A stretch of DNA of 20,286 nt from Bacteroidia bacterium (GCA_030425715.1 JAUIAA010000005.1:1-20286), one strand, 5' to 3'. Counted from the first letter of the stretch, positions 7,341 through 15,011 are shown. Notes: a model not told the origin generated them from the letters alone. Program-made: numbers and translations.

Positions 7341-9737
7341 TTATTCCGTTCTTAAACTTTTTACAGGGTTTGCCAATGCTGCCTTAATTGCTTGAAAACT
7401 TACTGTAATTATAGTAATTGACAATGCTCCAATACCCGCTGCTAAAAATATCCACCAAGAAATATCGGTTCTATAAGAAAATTTTTGAATCCATTGTTGC
7501 ATGATATAGTATGCTATAGGAATAGCTAGTATTAAAGCTATAATTACGAGTTGCACAAAGTCTTTTGAAAGTAAAACCCAAAGGTTTGTAACCGTTGCCC
7601 CTAGCACTTTTCTAACACCAATTTCTTTGGTGCGTTGCTCGGCTACAAATGATGCTAACCCAAAAAGTCCTAAACAACTAATAAAAATTGCCAACCCTGT
7701 AAATACTCTGGCTAAACTTGCAACACGTTCTTCAGCAGCAAATTTTTGTCCATATTCTTCATCTACAAATTGGTATTCAAAAGGTAGATTTGGAAAAAAC
7801 TTTTTAAAAGTGTTTTCCACAATTTTTAAATTCGCTGCAACACTCTTATTAGGGTTGAGCCTTAAATTATAATAACTTGAATTATTATACCTATCAAAAA
7901 CATAAAGACCTTGTTTCACAGGCTCGTAAGGTGATTGAGTAATAACATCCTCAACCACGCCAATAATTTGCAAGGGAGGTCCTGGGTCATCTTCATCATT
8001 ATCTCTTAAATATTTACCTACAGGGTTTTTAAGCCCCATATATTCTACGGCTGTTTGGTTAATTAATATGGCCATGGAATCTGTGGCAAAATCTCTTGAA
8101 AAATCTCTACCTTCAACAATCTTCATTCCTAAAGATTTTACATACTCGTAAGATACTTCGGTCCATGCAAAATCATCTTGAAATCCATCTGGTTTTCCTT
8201 CCCAGTTCCACCCACTACGATTAGACCAAATTTGAGTGGTTGGGCTACTAGATGTTGACATTTCTATGGCTGCGCCAGAAGCTATAAACTGATTTCGCAT
8301 AAAATCGTATTTGCCAGTAAATTCTGGGCTCATGATGGGTATTTGTATCAACCCACCTTTGTTATAGCCAATAGGTCTATTTTTACTATGTTGAATTTGT
8401 TGCATCACCACTAAAGTTCCTATAATTAAAGCGGCTGAAACTGCAAACTGGGTAACTACCAATACTTTTCTTGGTAATTCTGAAAAACGCCCAGCTTTAA
8501 AAGTACCTTTTAGTACCCTTACTGGATTAAAAGAAGATAGATACAATGCTGGATAGCTTCCAGAAATTAATGCTGTAAATACAATAAAGGCCAACGAATA
8601 ACCCCAAAATTGCATGCTGCTCCAAGGGAATTGAATTTCTTTACTAGCTAGACTATTAAATCCGTTTAGCGATCCTAATACTAGCAAAATTGCTACCACA
8701 AAAGCGAATATAACTACCAATAATGACTCGCTTAAAAATTGGTTGATTAATTGTTCTCTACTCGACCCTATGGCTTTACGAATACCCACTTCCATCGCTC
8801 TTTTTTCTGATCGTGCGGTACTCAAATTCATAAAGTTAATACATGCTAAAAACAACACAAATCCACCAATAATTCCAAATAACCAAACATTTTCTATTCT
8901 CCCACCAGCTTGAACACCATTTTCAAAAGAAGATCGTAAATGCCAGTCGTTCATTGGCAATAAAAATATTTGCGGGTTGAATTCTGCAGTATCTTCATTG
9001 GCTTCTTTTTTAGCGTTGATAATTTTATTTGTAACGCCTTTCATCGTAGTATTGTCTGCAATTTGAACAAACATCTGAAAAGAATTGTTACCCCATGAAT
9101 CCGCAGCATTTTGAATCCATTCTCGGGTAATATATTTTTTCCAAGGCATTAAAAAGCTTATGTCAGTTAAAGTAGTGTTGGTGGGAAGATCTTCAAAAAT
9201 ACCAGTAACAATCATGTTATCTGTATTATTGATTTTAACAATTTTACCTATAGGATCTTCGGTTCCAAATAAAGCGTAAGCAGTAGATTCTGAAAGCATT
9301 ATAGAATTTATTTCGGCCAATCCATTCTTTTTTCCTTTAAGGATATTAAATTCAAAAATTTCTAATCCAGGTTCTTGTATATAGTTACCCGATCTAGAGA
9401 TGCTTTTATTACCATATTTAAGATATCTAGATTGTGTCCATGACGACATGGTTAAATGTTTAAAATTATCGCCATAATTATTGCGCAGTTCCATTTCAAG
9501 AGGTCTTGGAATTGCAGGGCCTGTACCTATATTACCATTAAATGTTTGGCTTTGAAACACTTGTGCAACACGATCATGGTTTTTGAAATATTTGTCATAA
9601 CTAATTTCATCACTAATCCATAGCATTATCATAATAGTTACCGCCATGCCAATGGCTAACCCAAAAATATTGATAAATGAATACACCTTATTCTTTAAAA
9701 GGTTTCTCCAAGCTATTTTAAAATAATTTTTAATCAT
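7341..9737 (-). CDS. FtsX/MacB-type ABC transporter permease, sub-type A (first of four)
   Basis: A 798-residue permease, first of the four in transcription order and 39 bases downstream of the ATPase gene. TM1 is at about 19-41. The first periplasmic domain (about 45-280) aligns almost without gaps to that of 37-2418, with the same FNGxxG, SSW, LSES, FGTEDPxGKI and WHL-FENG residues. Coupling signatures are EKRAMEVGIRKAIG (311-324), with Met where the paralogues have Lys, and EQRTKEIGVRKVLG (700-713). The second periplasmic domain is followed by three TMs. The last 31 bases of coding sequence, read from the stop codon, are identical to the end of 2477-4909 even though the two proteins belong to different sub-types, which suggests local gene conversion. 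It is probably a homodimer or heterodimer partner powered by the adjacent ATPase. Confidence 0.93.
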   Translation of the reverse strand: MIKNYFKIAWRNLLKNKVYSFINIFGLAIGMAVTIMIMLWISDEISYDKYFKNHDRVAQVFQSQTFNGNIGTGPAIPRPLEMELRNNYGDNFKHLTMSSWTQSRYLKYGNKSISRSGNYIQEPGLEIFEFNILKGKKNGLAEINSIMLSESTAYALFGTEDPIGKIVKINNTDNMIVTGIFEDLPTNTTLTDISFLMPWKKYITREWIQNAADSWGNNSFQMFVQIADNTTMKGVTNKIINAKKEANEDTAEFNPQIFLLPMNDWHLRSSFENGVQAGGRIENVWLFGIIGGFVLFLACINFMNLSTARSEKRAMEVGIRKAIGSSREQLINQFLSESLLVVIFAFVVAILLVLGSLNGFNSLASKEIQFPWSSMQFWGYSLAFIVFTALISGSYPALYLSSFNPVRVLKGTFKAGRFSELPRKVLVVTQFAVSAALIIGTLVVMQQIQHSKNRPIGYNKGGLIQIPIMSPEFTGKYDFMRNQFIASGAAIEMSTSSSPTTQIWSNRSGWNWEGKPDGFQDDFAWTEVSYEYVKSLGMKIVEGRDFSRDFATDSMAILINQTAVEYMGLKNPVGKYLRDNDEDDPGPPLQIIGVVEDVITQSPYEPVKQGLYVFDRYNNSSYYNLRLNPNKSVAANLKIVENTFKKFFPNLPFEYQFVDEEYGQKFAAEERVASLARVFTGLAIFISCLGLFGLASFVAEQRTKEIGVRKVLGATVTNLWVLLSKDFVQLVIIALILAIPIAYYIMQQWIQKFSYRTDISWWIFLAAGIGALSITIITVSFQAIKAALANPVKSLRTE

Positions 9738-9744
9738 GATATTT
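9703..9744 (-). repeat. Conserved 42-base start box, copy at first permease
   Basis: Identical to 4875-4916 and 7293-7334 through the initiation region. The leader upstream of the box differs, because here the preceding gene is the ATPase rather than a permease. Confidence 0.85.
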
Positions 9745-9776
9745 ATATTAAACTAATTGTTAAGGTTGTGTTCTAA

Positions 9777-10454
9777 TTATACCAAGCTATTTTCTGTTAC
9801 TTTATGCCCATCTAACATTCTAATAATTCTATGCGAAAATTTGGCATCGTGCTCGCTATGCGTTACCATTACTATGGTGGTGCCTTGGTTGTTTAATTCT
9901 GTTAGTAAATCCATTACTTCGTTACCGTTACTGCTATCCAAATTACCAGTAGGTTCATCGGCAAGAATTAATTTTGGGTTATTTACTACAGCTCTAGCTA
10001 CGGCAACTCTTTGTTGTTGACCACCCGACAATTGTAGTGGAAAATGCTTGCGTCTGTGCATAATTTGCATTTTTTCGAGTACTTCATGTACTTTTTTGGT
10101 ACGTTCTGCTTTTTTCATCCCCGTATAAATCAACGGTAATTCTACATTTTCAAAAACCGTTAATTGATCAATGAGATTAAAGCTTTGAAATACAAAACCG
10201 ATATTGTGTTTTCTAATATTGGCTCTTTTTCGCTCGTTGTAGTTGGTAACTTCTTCGCCATTAAAAATAAAGCTCCCACCATCGCAATCGTCTAGTAAGC
10301 CAAGTATGTTTAACAGGGTTGATTTACCACAACCAGAAGGTCCCATTACTGCTATAAATTCGCCTTCTTTTACTTCAAAAGACAGCTTGTTTAATGCAAT
10401 GGTTTTGATGTCTTCAGTACTGTAATATTTTTCTAAATCTTTAATTTGTATCAT
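9777..10454 (-). CDS. ABC transporter ATP-binding protein, LolD/MacB type
   Basis: A 225-residue stand-alone nucleotide-binding subunit, a usual length for the LolD/FtsE/MacB-NBD group. All catalytic elements are intact: Walker A GPSGCGKST (38-46), Q-loop glutamine 90 in FVFQSFNL, ABC signature LSGGQQQR (142-149), Walker B LILADE with the catalytic glutamate (162-167), D-loop NLDS (171-174) and switch histidine 199 in VTHS. The sequence FNLIDQLTVFENVELPL is typical of ATPases that pair with FtsX-type permeases and act by mechanotransmission rather than by moving substrate through the membrane. It is the only ATPase in an operon with four permease genes, so it probably serves them all. It lies 31 bases after the small exported protein gene and 39 bases before the first permease. 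Confidence 0.96.
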   Translation of the reverse strand: MIQIKDLEKYYSTEDIKTIALNKLSFEVKEGEFIAVMGPSGCGKSTLLNILGLLDDCDGGSFIFNGEEVTNYNERKRANIRKHNIGFVFQSFNLIDQLTVFENVELPLIYTGMKKAERTKKVHEVLEKMQIMHRRKHFPLQLSGGQQQRVAVARAVVNNPKLILADEPTGNLDSSNGNEVMDLLTELNNQGTTIVMVTHSEHDAKFSHRIIRMLDGHKVTENSLV

Positions 10455-10485
10455 TATTTGTTTTTTTTTAGCGGTATTATATTTA

Positions 10486-10842
10486 TTATTTTTTTACGGT
10501 AATTATATTTTGAGTATTTGGTTTTACGGTAAAAGGCAAATGAATTTGTTGTACTTTATTTTGCCAATAAGTCATTTCGTATTTACCAGGTTTTAATTTT
10601 TTTTCTAGCGGAAAAATCACTTTTTTTAAGGTAAATTCTTCTTTTCCAGAAACCTTAAATTTGTTTTTTATTTTACAGCTTTCACATTTAAAGGTTACCA
10701 AAAGAGCTTCGTTATCTGGTCTAAGGGTATCTTGCTGCAATTGTGGTGTATTTAATTGTGTTTTTATATGGGTACTGTTTCCAAAACTTCCTGCTAGAAT
10801 AATGGCTGTTATTATGATTTTATGTATTATTAAAGTTTTCAT
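10486..10842 (-). CDS. Small exported CxxC protein of unknown function
   Basis: I do not recognise a family for this 118-residue protein. The first 20 or so residues (KTLIIHKIIITAIILAG) form a hydrophobic signal-like segment with no lipobox cysteine, so it is likely periplasmic, or anchored if uncleaved. The only two cysteines form a CESC motif near residues 53-56, flanked by lysines. The C-terminal half (PLEKKLKPGKYEMTYW and following) reads as alternating beta-strands with a KPGKY turn, like small beta-sandwich domains. It sits between the adaptor (10-base gap) and the ATPase (31-base gap) in the same direction, so it is almost certainly co-expressed with the exporter. It may be a periplasmic accessory, chaperone or metal/redox-responsive partner; that is inference from position only. 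Confidence 0.8.
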   Translation of the reverse strand: MKTLIIHKIIITAIILAGSFGNSTHIKTQLNTPQLQQDTLRPDNEALLVTFKCESCKIKNKFKVSGKEEFTLKKVIFPLEKKLKPGKYEMTYWQNKVQQIHLPFTVKPNTQNIITVKK

Positions 10843-10852
10843 TGCTTCGTAT

Positions 10853-12103
10853 TTATTTTAAAATCAATTCTTGTTTGTCGCCGTAATTGTCATAACTAGA
10901 AGTAATAACTTTGTCACCAGCGGTAAGTCCGTTAAGTACTTCGTAGTATTCGGTATTTTGGCTACCCAATTGTATTTCGGTTTTGTAGGCAGTGGAGCCA
11001 TCATCATCTAATTTAAAAATCCAGTTGCCTCCAGTTTGTTGAAAGAATCCACCTTTCGGAATTAGTAAGGCTTGTTTTTCGGCACTTAATGCTAATCTTA
11101 TTTGTAAAGATTGCCCTCTACGGATTTCTTTAGGCATTTCTTTTTCAAACTGCATATCTACCTGGAACCTACCATTGTTTACTTGGGTATATACTTTTTT
11201 GATGATGAGATTGTAGGAATTATTATTGAAGGTAAATGTACCCACTTGCCCTACATAAATTCTTGAAATATAATGTTCGTCAATATCTACTCTTACTTTA
11301 AATCCGCTTAGCACATCAATTTGTCCTAGTCTATCTCCTTTATTGATAGATTGCCCAATTTCAGAGTCTAAAGAAGTTAATTGCCCATCAACAGGGGCTC
11401 TTACTACCAAATCGCCAACTTTTTTACGCATGAGTTTCAAGGCATTTTGGGTTCGTAAATAAGAGTTTTTTGCTTGTTGTAGCTCTTCTTTGGTAGAGAT
11501 AGAATCTTGTTTTAAAATTTGATCGGCCAAAACCTTTCTCTTTTTTTGGTAGTTGTAATTGTTTTCAGATTCTTGGTATTCTTGTCGTCCAATAGCATCT
11601 GCTTTATACAATTTTTTATTGAGTTGGTATACCCTTTCTGCTTCTACCAAAGCATTGTCTACATCGGTCATTTGATTCAATCGGTTGATGGTATTTTGTC
11701 GAGCGGCATTTTGCGAAATTTGCATCTGCGTAAGCAAATTATACACCGAGGTTTCTTGGTTTACCAAACTCAATTCTAAATCGGTATTCGACAAACGTAA
11801 AATAGGCTCTCCCTTTTTCATGATGGCGCCATCTTCTACAAACTTTTCTTCCACTCTACCACCTTCTAAAGCATCTAAGTAAATAGTGGTAATAGGTAAA
11901 ACAATACCGCTAACAGGTATGTTTTCTTGAAATACGCCTTGTTTCACCTCGCTAATAGAAACTCTTTCGGCGTCAACATTTAATCTAGAACTTCCTCCAG
12001 CAGTAGTTATCATAAAAATGATCAATAAAATAGCAAGAACAGATCCAGCGATTAGGATAATTTTTGATTTTGGGAATCTTTTCTTTTCTATAGGTACATC
12101 CAT
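10853..12103 (-). CDS. HlyD/MacA-type periplasmic adaptor (membrane fusion protein)
   Basis: A 416-residue adaptor that would link the inner-membrane permease to an outer-membrane channel. It has a basic N-terminus, one membrane anchor at about residues 14-33, and the first half of a lipoyl/barrel-sandwich domain at about 63-107 with the GGRVEEKFVEDGAIMKKGEP hinge. A long Gln/Asn-rich alpha-hairpin coiled coil follows (about 108-228), then the second lipoyl half with VRAPVDGQL (233-241), a beta-barrel domain (about 268-345) and a membrane-proximal C-terminal domain ending GDKVITSSY. It begins the operon: the ATG at 12103 follows an A/T-rich leader with a sigma-54-like element 28-43 bases upstream. 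No lipobox is seen, so it is anchored by its TM. No TolC-like partner is encoded in the window. Confidence 0.94.
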   Translation of the reverse strand: MDVPIEKKRFPKSKIILIAGSVLAILLIIFMITTAGGSSRLNVDAERVSISEVKQGVFQENIPVSGIVLPITTIYLDALEGGRVEEKFVEDGAIMKKGEPILRLSNTDLELSLVNQETSVYNLLTQMQISQNAARQNTINRLNQMTDVDNALVEAERVYQLNKKLYKADAIGRQEYQESENNYNYQKKRKVLADQILKQDSISTKEELQQAKNSYLRTQNALKLMRKKVGDLVVRAPVDGQLTSLDSEIGQSINKGDRLGQIDVLSGFKVRVDIDEHYISRIYVGQVGTFTFNNNSYNLIIKKVYTQVNNGRFQVDMQFEKEMPKEIRRGQSLQIRLALSAEKQALLIPKGGFFQQTGGNWIFKLDDDGSTAYKTEIQLGSQNTEYYEVLNGLTAGDKVITSSYDNYGDKQELILK

Positions 12104-12130
12104 TGGTTAATTATTTATACAAAAGAACTA

Positions 12131-12146
12131 TGTAATATCGTGCCAA
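12131..12146 (-). promoter_or_regulatory. Candidate sigma-54 promoter for the export operon
   Basis: Read on the minus strand, TTGGCACG is a perfect -24-type element. Three bases later comes TTACA, which resembles the -12 element TTGCA but gives a spacer one base short of the usual four. In the standard spacing the -12 position reads TACA. Transcription would start near 12120, giving an untranslated leader of about 17 bases before hlyD. The divergent neighbour encodes a sigma-54 activator, which supports the call, but the weak -12 half keeps confidence moderate. Confidence 0.45.
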
Positions 12147-12151
12147 TTTGT

Positions 12152-12165
12152 ATTTTGCACAAAAT
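12152..12165. promoter_or_regulatory. Short palindrome ATTTTG-CA-CAAAAT beside the -24 element
   Basis: Six-base perfect arms with a two-base centre, lying 5 bases upstream of the sigma-54-like element. It could be a binding site for a dimeric regulator or simply an A/T-rich bend. No second copy was noticed in the other gene-free stretches. Confidence 0.25.
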
Positions 12166-12197
12166 CAATGGTATATGAATTTACACCGATTTAAAAG

Positions 12198-12235
12198 TGT
12201 TCGAAAATGATACAGTCCTGTTCGTATTTGTAACA
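12198..12235. promoter_or_regulatory. Tandem TGTTCG-N8-ACA sites 21 bp apart (candidate activator sites)
   Basis: Two 17-base units, 12198-12214 and 12219-12235, each read TGTTCG, eight variable bases, ACA. The outer TGT/ACA makes each a weak dyad of the size bound by Fis-type helix-turn-helix dimers. The centre-to-centre distance is 21 bp, two helical turns, so both would face the same side of the DNA. They lie about 80-115 bases upstream of the predicted hlyD start, the usual place for sigma-54 activator sites. The match is seen directly; the binding protein (12306-13652) is inferred. Confidence 0.4.
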
Positions 12236-12257
12236 CAATTTTAAGATTTTAAATTTC
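12227..12257 (+). promoter_or_regulatory. Candidate housekeeping promoter for the regulator-kinase pair
   Basis: TTTG at 12227-12230 and TAAATTTC at 12250-12257 are separated by 19 bases, close to the Bacteroidota primary-sigma pattern TTTG-N19-TAnnTTTG with one mismatch in the last base. The start would fall about 40 bases before the ATG at 12306. The TTTG lies inside the second TGTTCG-type site, so bound regulator could repress its own gene. Confidence 0.35.
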
Positions 12258-12305
12258 CGCTTTAAAAATTTTTCGGCAGCTTATTATTATTGTAATATTG
12301 TATTT

Positions 12306-13652
12306 ATGTTACTTAAAAATGCCAATATATTAGTTGTAGATGATGATGCCGATGTGCTTACCGCCTTGCGTTTGTTACTAAAGTCAAAGACTAAAAATGT
12401 AATTACTACCCAAAGCCCCAATCAGATTCAATCCTTACTAGCAAAAAATAAATTCGACTTGATTATTTTGGATATGAATTTTAATGCAGTAGTCAATACA
12501 GGTAATGAGGGTATTTTTTGGTTGCGAAAGATTAAAGAAATGGATCCAGAGGCATCTGTAATTTTAATAACGGCTTATGGCGATTTAGATTTAGCGATTA
12601 AATCCTTAAAAAAGGGAGCATCCGACTTTTTGGTAAAACCTTGGCAAAACGAAAAACTGTTATTGGCAATCAAAGAAATTTTAGAGCAAAAAAAATCAGG
12701 GAAACCTAAAAAGGCTGCCAACTTAGTATCTAGCACCAAAATTATTGGTGAAAGCTCTGTAATGGAGGAGGTTTTTTTTAAAATAAAAAAAATTGCTCCA
12801 ACCGATGCCAATATTTTAATTTTAGGAGAGAACGGCACGGGAAAAGATTTGATTGCTAAGGCAATTCACGACAATTCTATGCGAAAAGACCAACCCTTTG
12901 TAAAAGTAGATGTTGGTGCACTTACCACTAGCTTGTTTGAAAGTGAACTGTTCGGACATAAAAAAGGAGCTTTTACAGATGCCATTGAAGATAGAATTGG
13001 ACGTTTTGAACAGGCCAATGGAGGTACTTTGTTTTTAGACGAAATAGGAAATATTAGTCTACAACAACAAGCTAGATTGTTAACCGTATTGCAAAACCGT
13101 ACTATTACTCCAATCGGTTCTAATCAAACAATACCCGTAAATATTAGATTGATTTGTGCAACCAATCAAGACATATCTTATTTGGCAAATGAAAATCATT
13201 TTAGAAAAGATTTGATTTACAGAATCAATACCGTTGAAATTACTGTACCACCATTAAGAGAGCGCAATAAAGATATCCTACTACTCGCGCAATATTATGT
13301 GGCTTTGTATGCCGAAAAATATTTGAAATCCAATTTTTCTTTTGCAGATAGTTTTATTAAAAAATTAAAAGATTATTATTTTCCGGGAAATGTTAGAGAA
13401 CTACAATATGCTTTAGAAAGGGCGGTTATCATGGCCGATGCCAATATTTTAACGGAGCAAGATTTGGTTTTTTCTCCCATTGAAAAACACCAGAATAAAA
13501 AGGTAGAAAAAAACCAAACTTTAGAATCGGTAGAAAAAAACACCATTTTAAAAGTAATTGAAAAGAACCACGGTAATATTTCTCAATCGGCTATAGAATT
13601 AGGTATTACCAGAACTGCACTTTACCGTAGAATGCGTAAATATGGCTTATAA
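12306..13652 (+). CDS. Sigma-54-dependent response regulator, NtrC/AtoC family
   Basis: A 448-residue activator with three domains. The receiver (about 6-125) has acidic residues DDD 12-14, phospho-acceptor Asp56, Thr89 and Lys111. The AAA+ sigma-54 activation domain (about 145-385) has Walker A GENGTGKD (174-181), Walker B TLFLDEIG (241-248), and RKDLIYRIN (300-308) with the candidate arginine fingers. The C-terminal Fis-type helix-turn-helix (about 412-448) contains GNISQSAIELGITRTALYRR. The sigma-54-contacting GAFTGA loop reads GAFTDA (221-226): Phe and Thr are kept and the second Gly is Asp. It overlaps the kinase gene by 11 bases, so the two are translationally coupled. The divergent export operon with its sigma-54-like promoter is the likely target. 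Confidence 0.96.
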   Translation: MLLKNANILVVDDDADVLTALRLLLKSKTKNVITTQSPNQIQSLLAKNKFDLIILDMNFNAVVNTGNEGIFWLRKIKEMDPEASVILITAYGDLDLAIKSLKKGASDFLVKPWQNEKLLLAIKEILEQKKSGKPKKAANLVSSTKIIGESSVMEEVFFKIKKIAPTDANILILGENGTGKDLIAKAIHDNSMRKDQPFVKVDVGALTTSLFESELFGHKKGAFTDAIEDRIGRFEQANGGTLFLDEIGNISLQQQARLLTVLQNRTITPIGSNQTIPVNIRLICATNQDISYLANENHFRKDLIYRINTVEITVPPLRERNKDILLLAQYYVALYAEKYLKSNFSFADSFIKKLKDYYFPGNVRELQYALERAVIMADANILTEQDLVFSPIEKHQNKKVEKNQTLESVEKNTILKVIEKNHGNISQSAIELGITRTALYRRMRKYGL

Positions 13653-15009
13653 AAAATACAAATTTGCGCTATTTGTCAGGATTTTTATTTTGACACTTTC
13701 CATGGTTGGAATGGCATTTGCATTTACGAAAATCAATTTTAAAGAAGATCTACCTCTTGCTATTGTTGTTATTTTACCCATATTTTTAACCATTTTATGG
13801 TTATGGCGAAACCTTTTTAAATTTATTACAAAGCGTTTTGAAGAAATGGATGATTTTTTCGAATCGGTAAAATATAGAGATTTTTCAAGGTGGTTTACCG
13901 AAAAATCGGGAGCTGAAGATATACGTGAATTACACAAAGGTTTTAACGAAGTAAACAAAACCATCAAAGAAATTAACCGTGAAAAAGAAGCCCAACATTT
14001 ATATCTGCAAAAAATATTAGAACTAATAGATACGGGTATTGTGGCCTATAATATTGATACCGGAAAAGTGCTATGGGTAAATCATTCTTTCAAGAAAAAC
14101 TTAGGTATTCCGTCTATTAAAAATATCCAGTTTATAAAAGATCGTCAACCTGAATTATATCAAAATGTTTTTGAAAAAAATCATGCCAAAGGAAGTGATA
14201 TCACTTTAGATATAGATTATGAAAAAGTAAAAATATTAATCGCAAGCTCTATTTTTTATATTGAAGAAGATACTTTTAAACTCATCGTTTTACAAAATAT
14301 CAATGAAACGCTAAATAGAAATGAATCAGAGGCATGGAAAAAGTTGTTAAGTGTGATGACTCACGAAATTATGAATTCTATTGCACCAATATCTTCTTTA
14401 GCCGAAACTTTATTGTATACTTTACAAAGTAATATGGAAGATGCAGAAAAGAATCCTTTAGAGGTACAAGATTTGAATTTAGGTATTACAAGTATTAAAA
14501 ATAGGAGTGAAGGGCTCTTAAAATTTGCACAAACTTACCGTAGTTTAAATAAGACCACTAAATTGAATTTAAAAAAGGTTTTAGTGAGCCAATTGTTTGA
14601 AAATATAAGTACTTTGATGCAACCCTCTTTGGTAAAAAAAGGAATTTCACTGACTTTTGAATTGGAAAACAACGACCTTAAAGTAGAAGTAGATACTTAT
14701 TTGATTGAGCAAGTGCTTATCAATTTAGTGCTAAATGCTATTGAAGCAGTTAAGGAAAGTGCGCAACCTAAAATTACCTTATCTACAAAGCGAAGTATTG
14801 AAGGAAAGACCTTAATTAAGGTTACGGATAATGGAAAAGGTATACCTAACGAAATTATAGAAGATATTTTTGTACCTTTTTTTAGTACCAAAAAAAGTGG
14901 CAGTGGTATTGGCCTGAGCCTATGTAAACAAATCATGATGCTACATAAGGGTAAAATTCAAATTAAAAGTGTAGTAGGAGAGGGTACCGCTATTTTTTTA
15001 GTTTTTTAG
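13642..15009 (+). CDS. NtrY-like sensor histidine kinase
   Basis: A 455-residue membrane kinase, partner of the preceding regulator. Two TMs (about 9-29 and 37-57) leave almost no periplasmic loop, so the signal is probably sensed in or at the membrane, or inside the cell. A HAMP-like helical linker (about 60-115) and a PAS-like domain (about 118-225) follow. The dimerisation/phosphotransfer helix has His241 in MTHEIMNSIAP. The ATPase domain has N-box asparagines in NLVLNAIEA (361-369), G1 DNGKGIP (396-402), and G2 GSGIGLSL (420-427). The ATG overlaps the end of the regulator gene out of frame. Its stop lies two bases from the stop of the convergent phosphodiesterase gene, with no visible terminator between them. 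Autophosphorylation and transfer to Asp56 of the neighbour is the expected role. Confidence 0.95.
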   Translation: MAYKKYKFALFVRIFILTLSMVGMAFAFTKINFKEDLPLAIVVILPIFLTILWLWRNLFKFITKRFEEMDDFFESVKYRDFSRWFTEKSGAEDIRELHKGFNEVNKTIKEINREKEAQHLYLQKILELIDTGIVAYNIDTGKVLWVNHSFKKNLGIPSIKNIQFIKDRQPELYQNVFEKNHAKGSDITLDIDYEKVKILIASSIFYIEEDTFKLIVLQNINETLNRNESEAWKKLLSVMTHEIMNSIAPISSLAETLLYTLQSNMEDAEKNPLEVQDLNLGITSIKNRSEGLLKFAQTYRSLNKTTKLNLKKVLVSQLFENISTLMQPSLVKKGISLTFELENNDLKVEVDTYLIEQVLINLVLNAIEAVKESAQPKITLSTKRSIEGKTLIKVTDNGKGIPNEIIEDIFVPFFSTKKSGSGIGLSLCKQIMMLHKGKIQIKSVVGEGTAIFLVF

Positions 15010-15011
15010 CA

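Noticed and set aside
7341..9737. Frameshift or decay in one of the four duplicated permeases
   Set aside because: All four frames are intact, of similar length, keep both coupling signatures, and share a gap-free 109-residue C-terminal region.
10853..12103. Naming the operon macAB
   Set aside because: The permeases lack a fused ATPase and are double-FtsX proteins of about 800 residues, unlike MacB, and there are four of them, so specific macA/macB symbols would be misleading.
12104..12150. Primary-sigma promoter for hlyD using TTCTTTTG near 12117-12124
   Set aside because: It lacks the leading TA of TAnnTTTG, and the upstream TTG is part of the better-matching TTGGCACG element.
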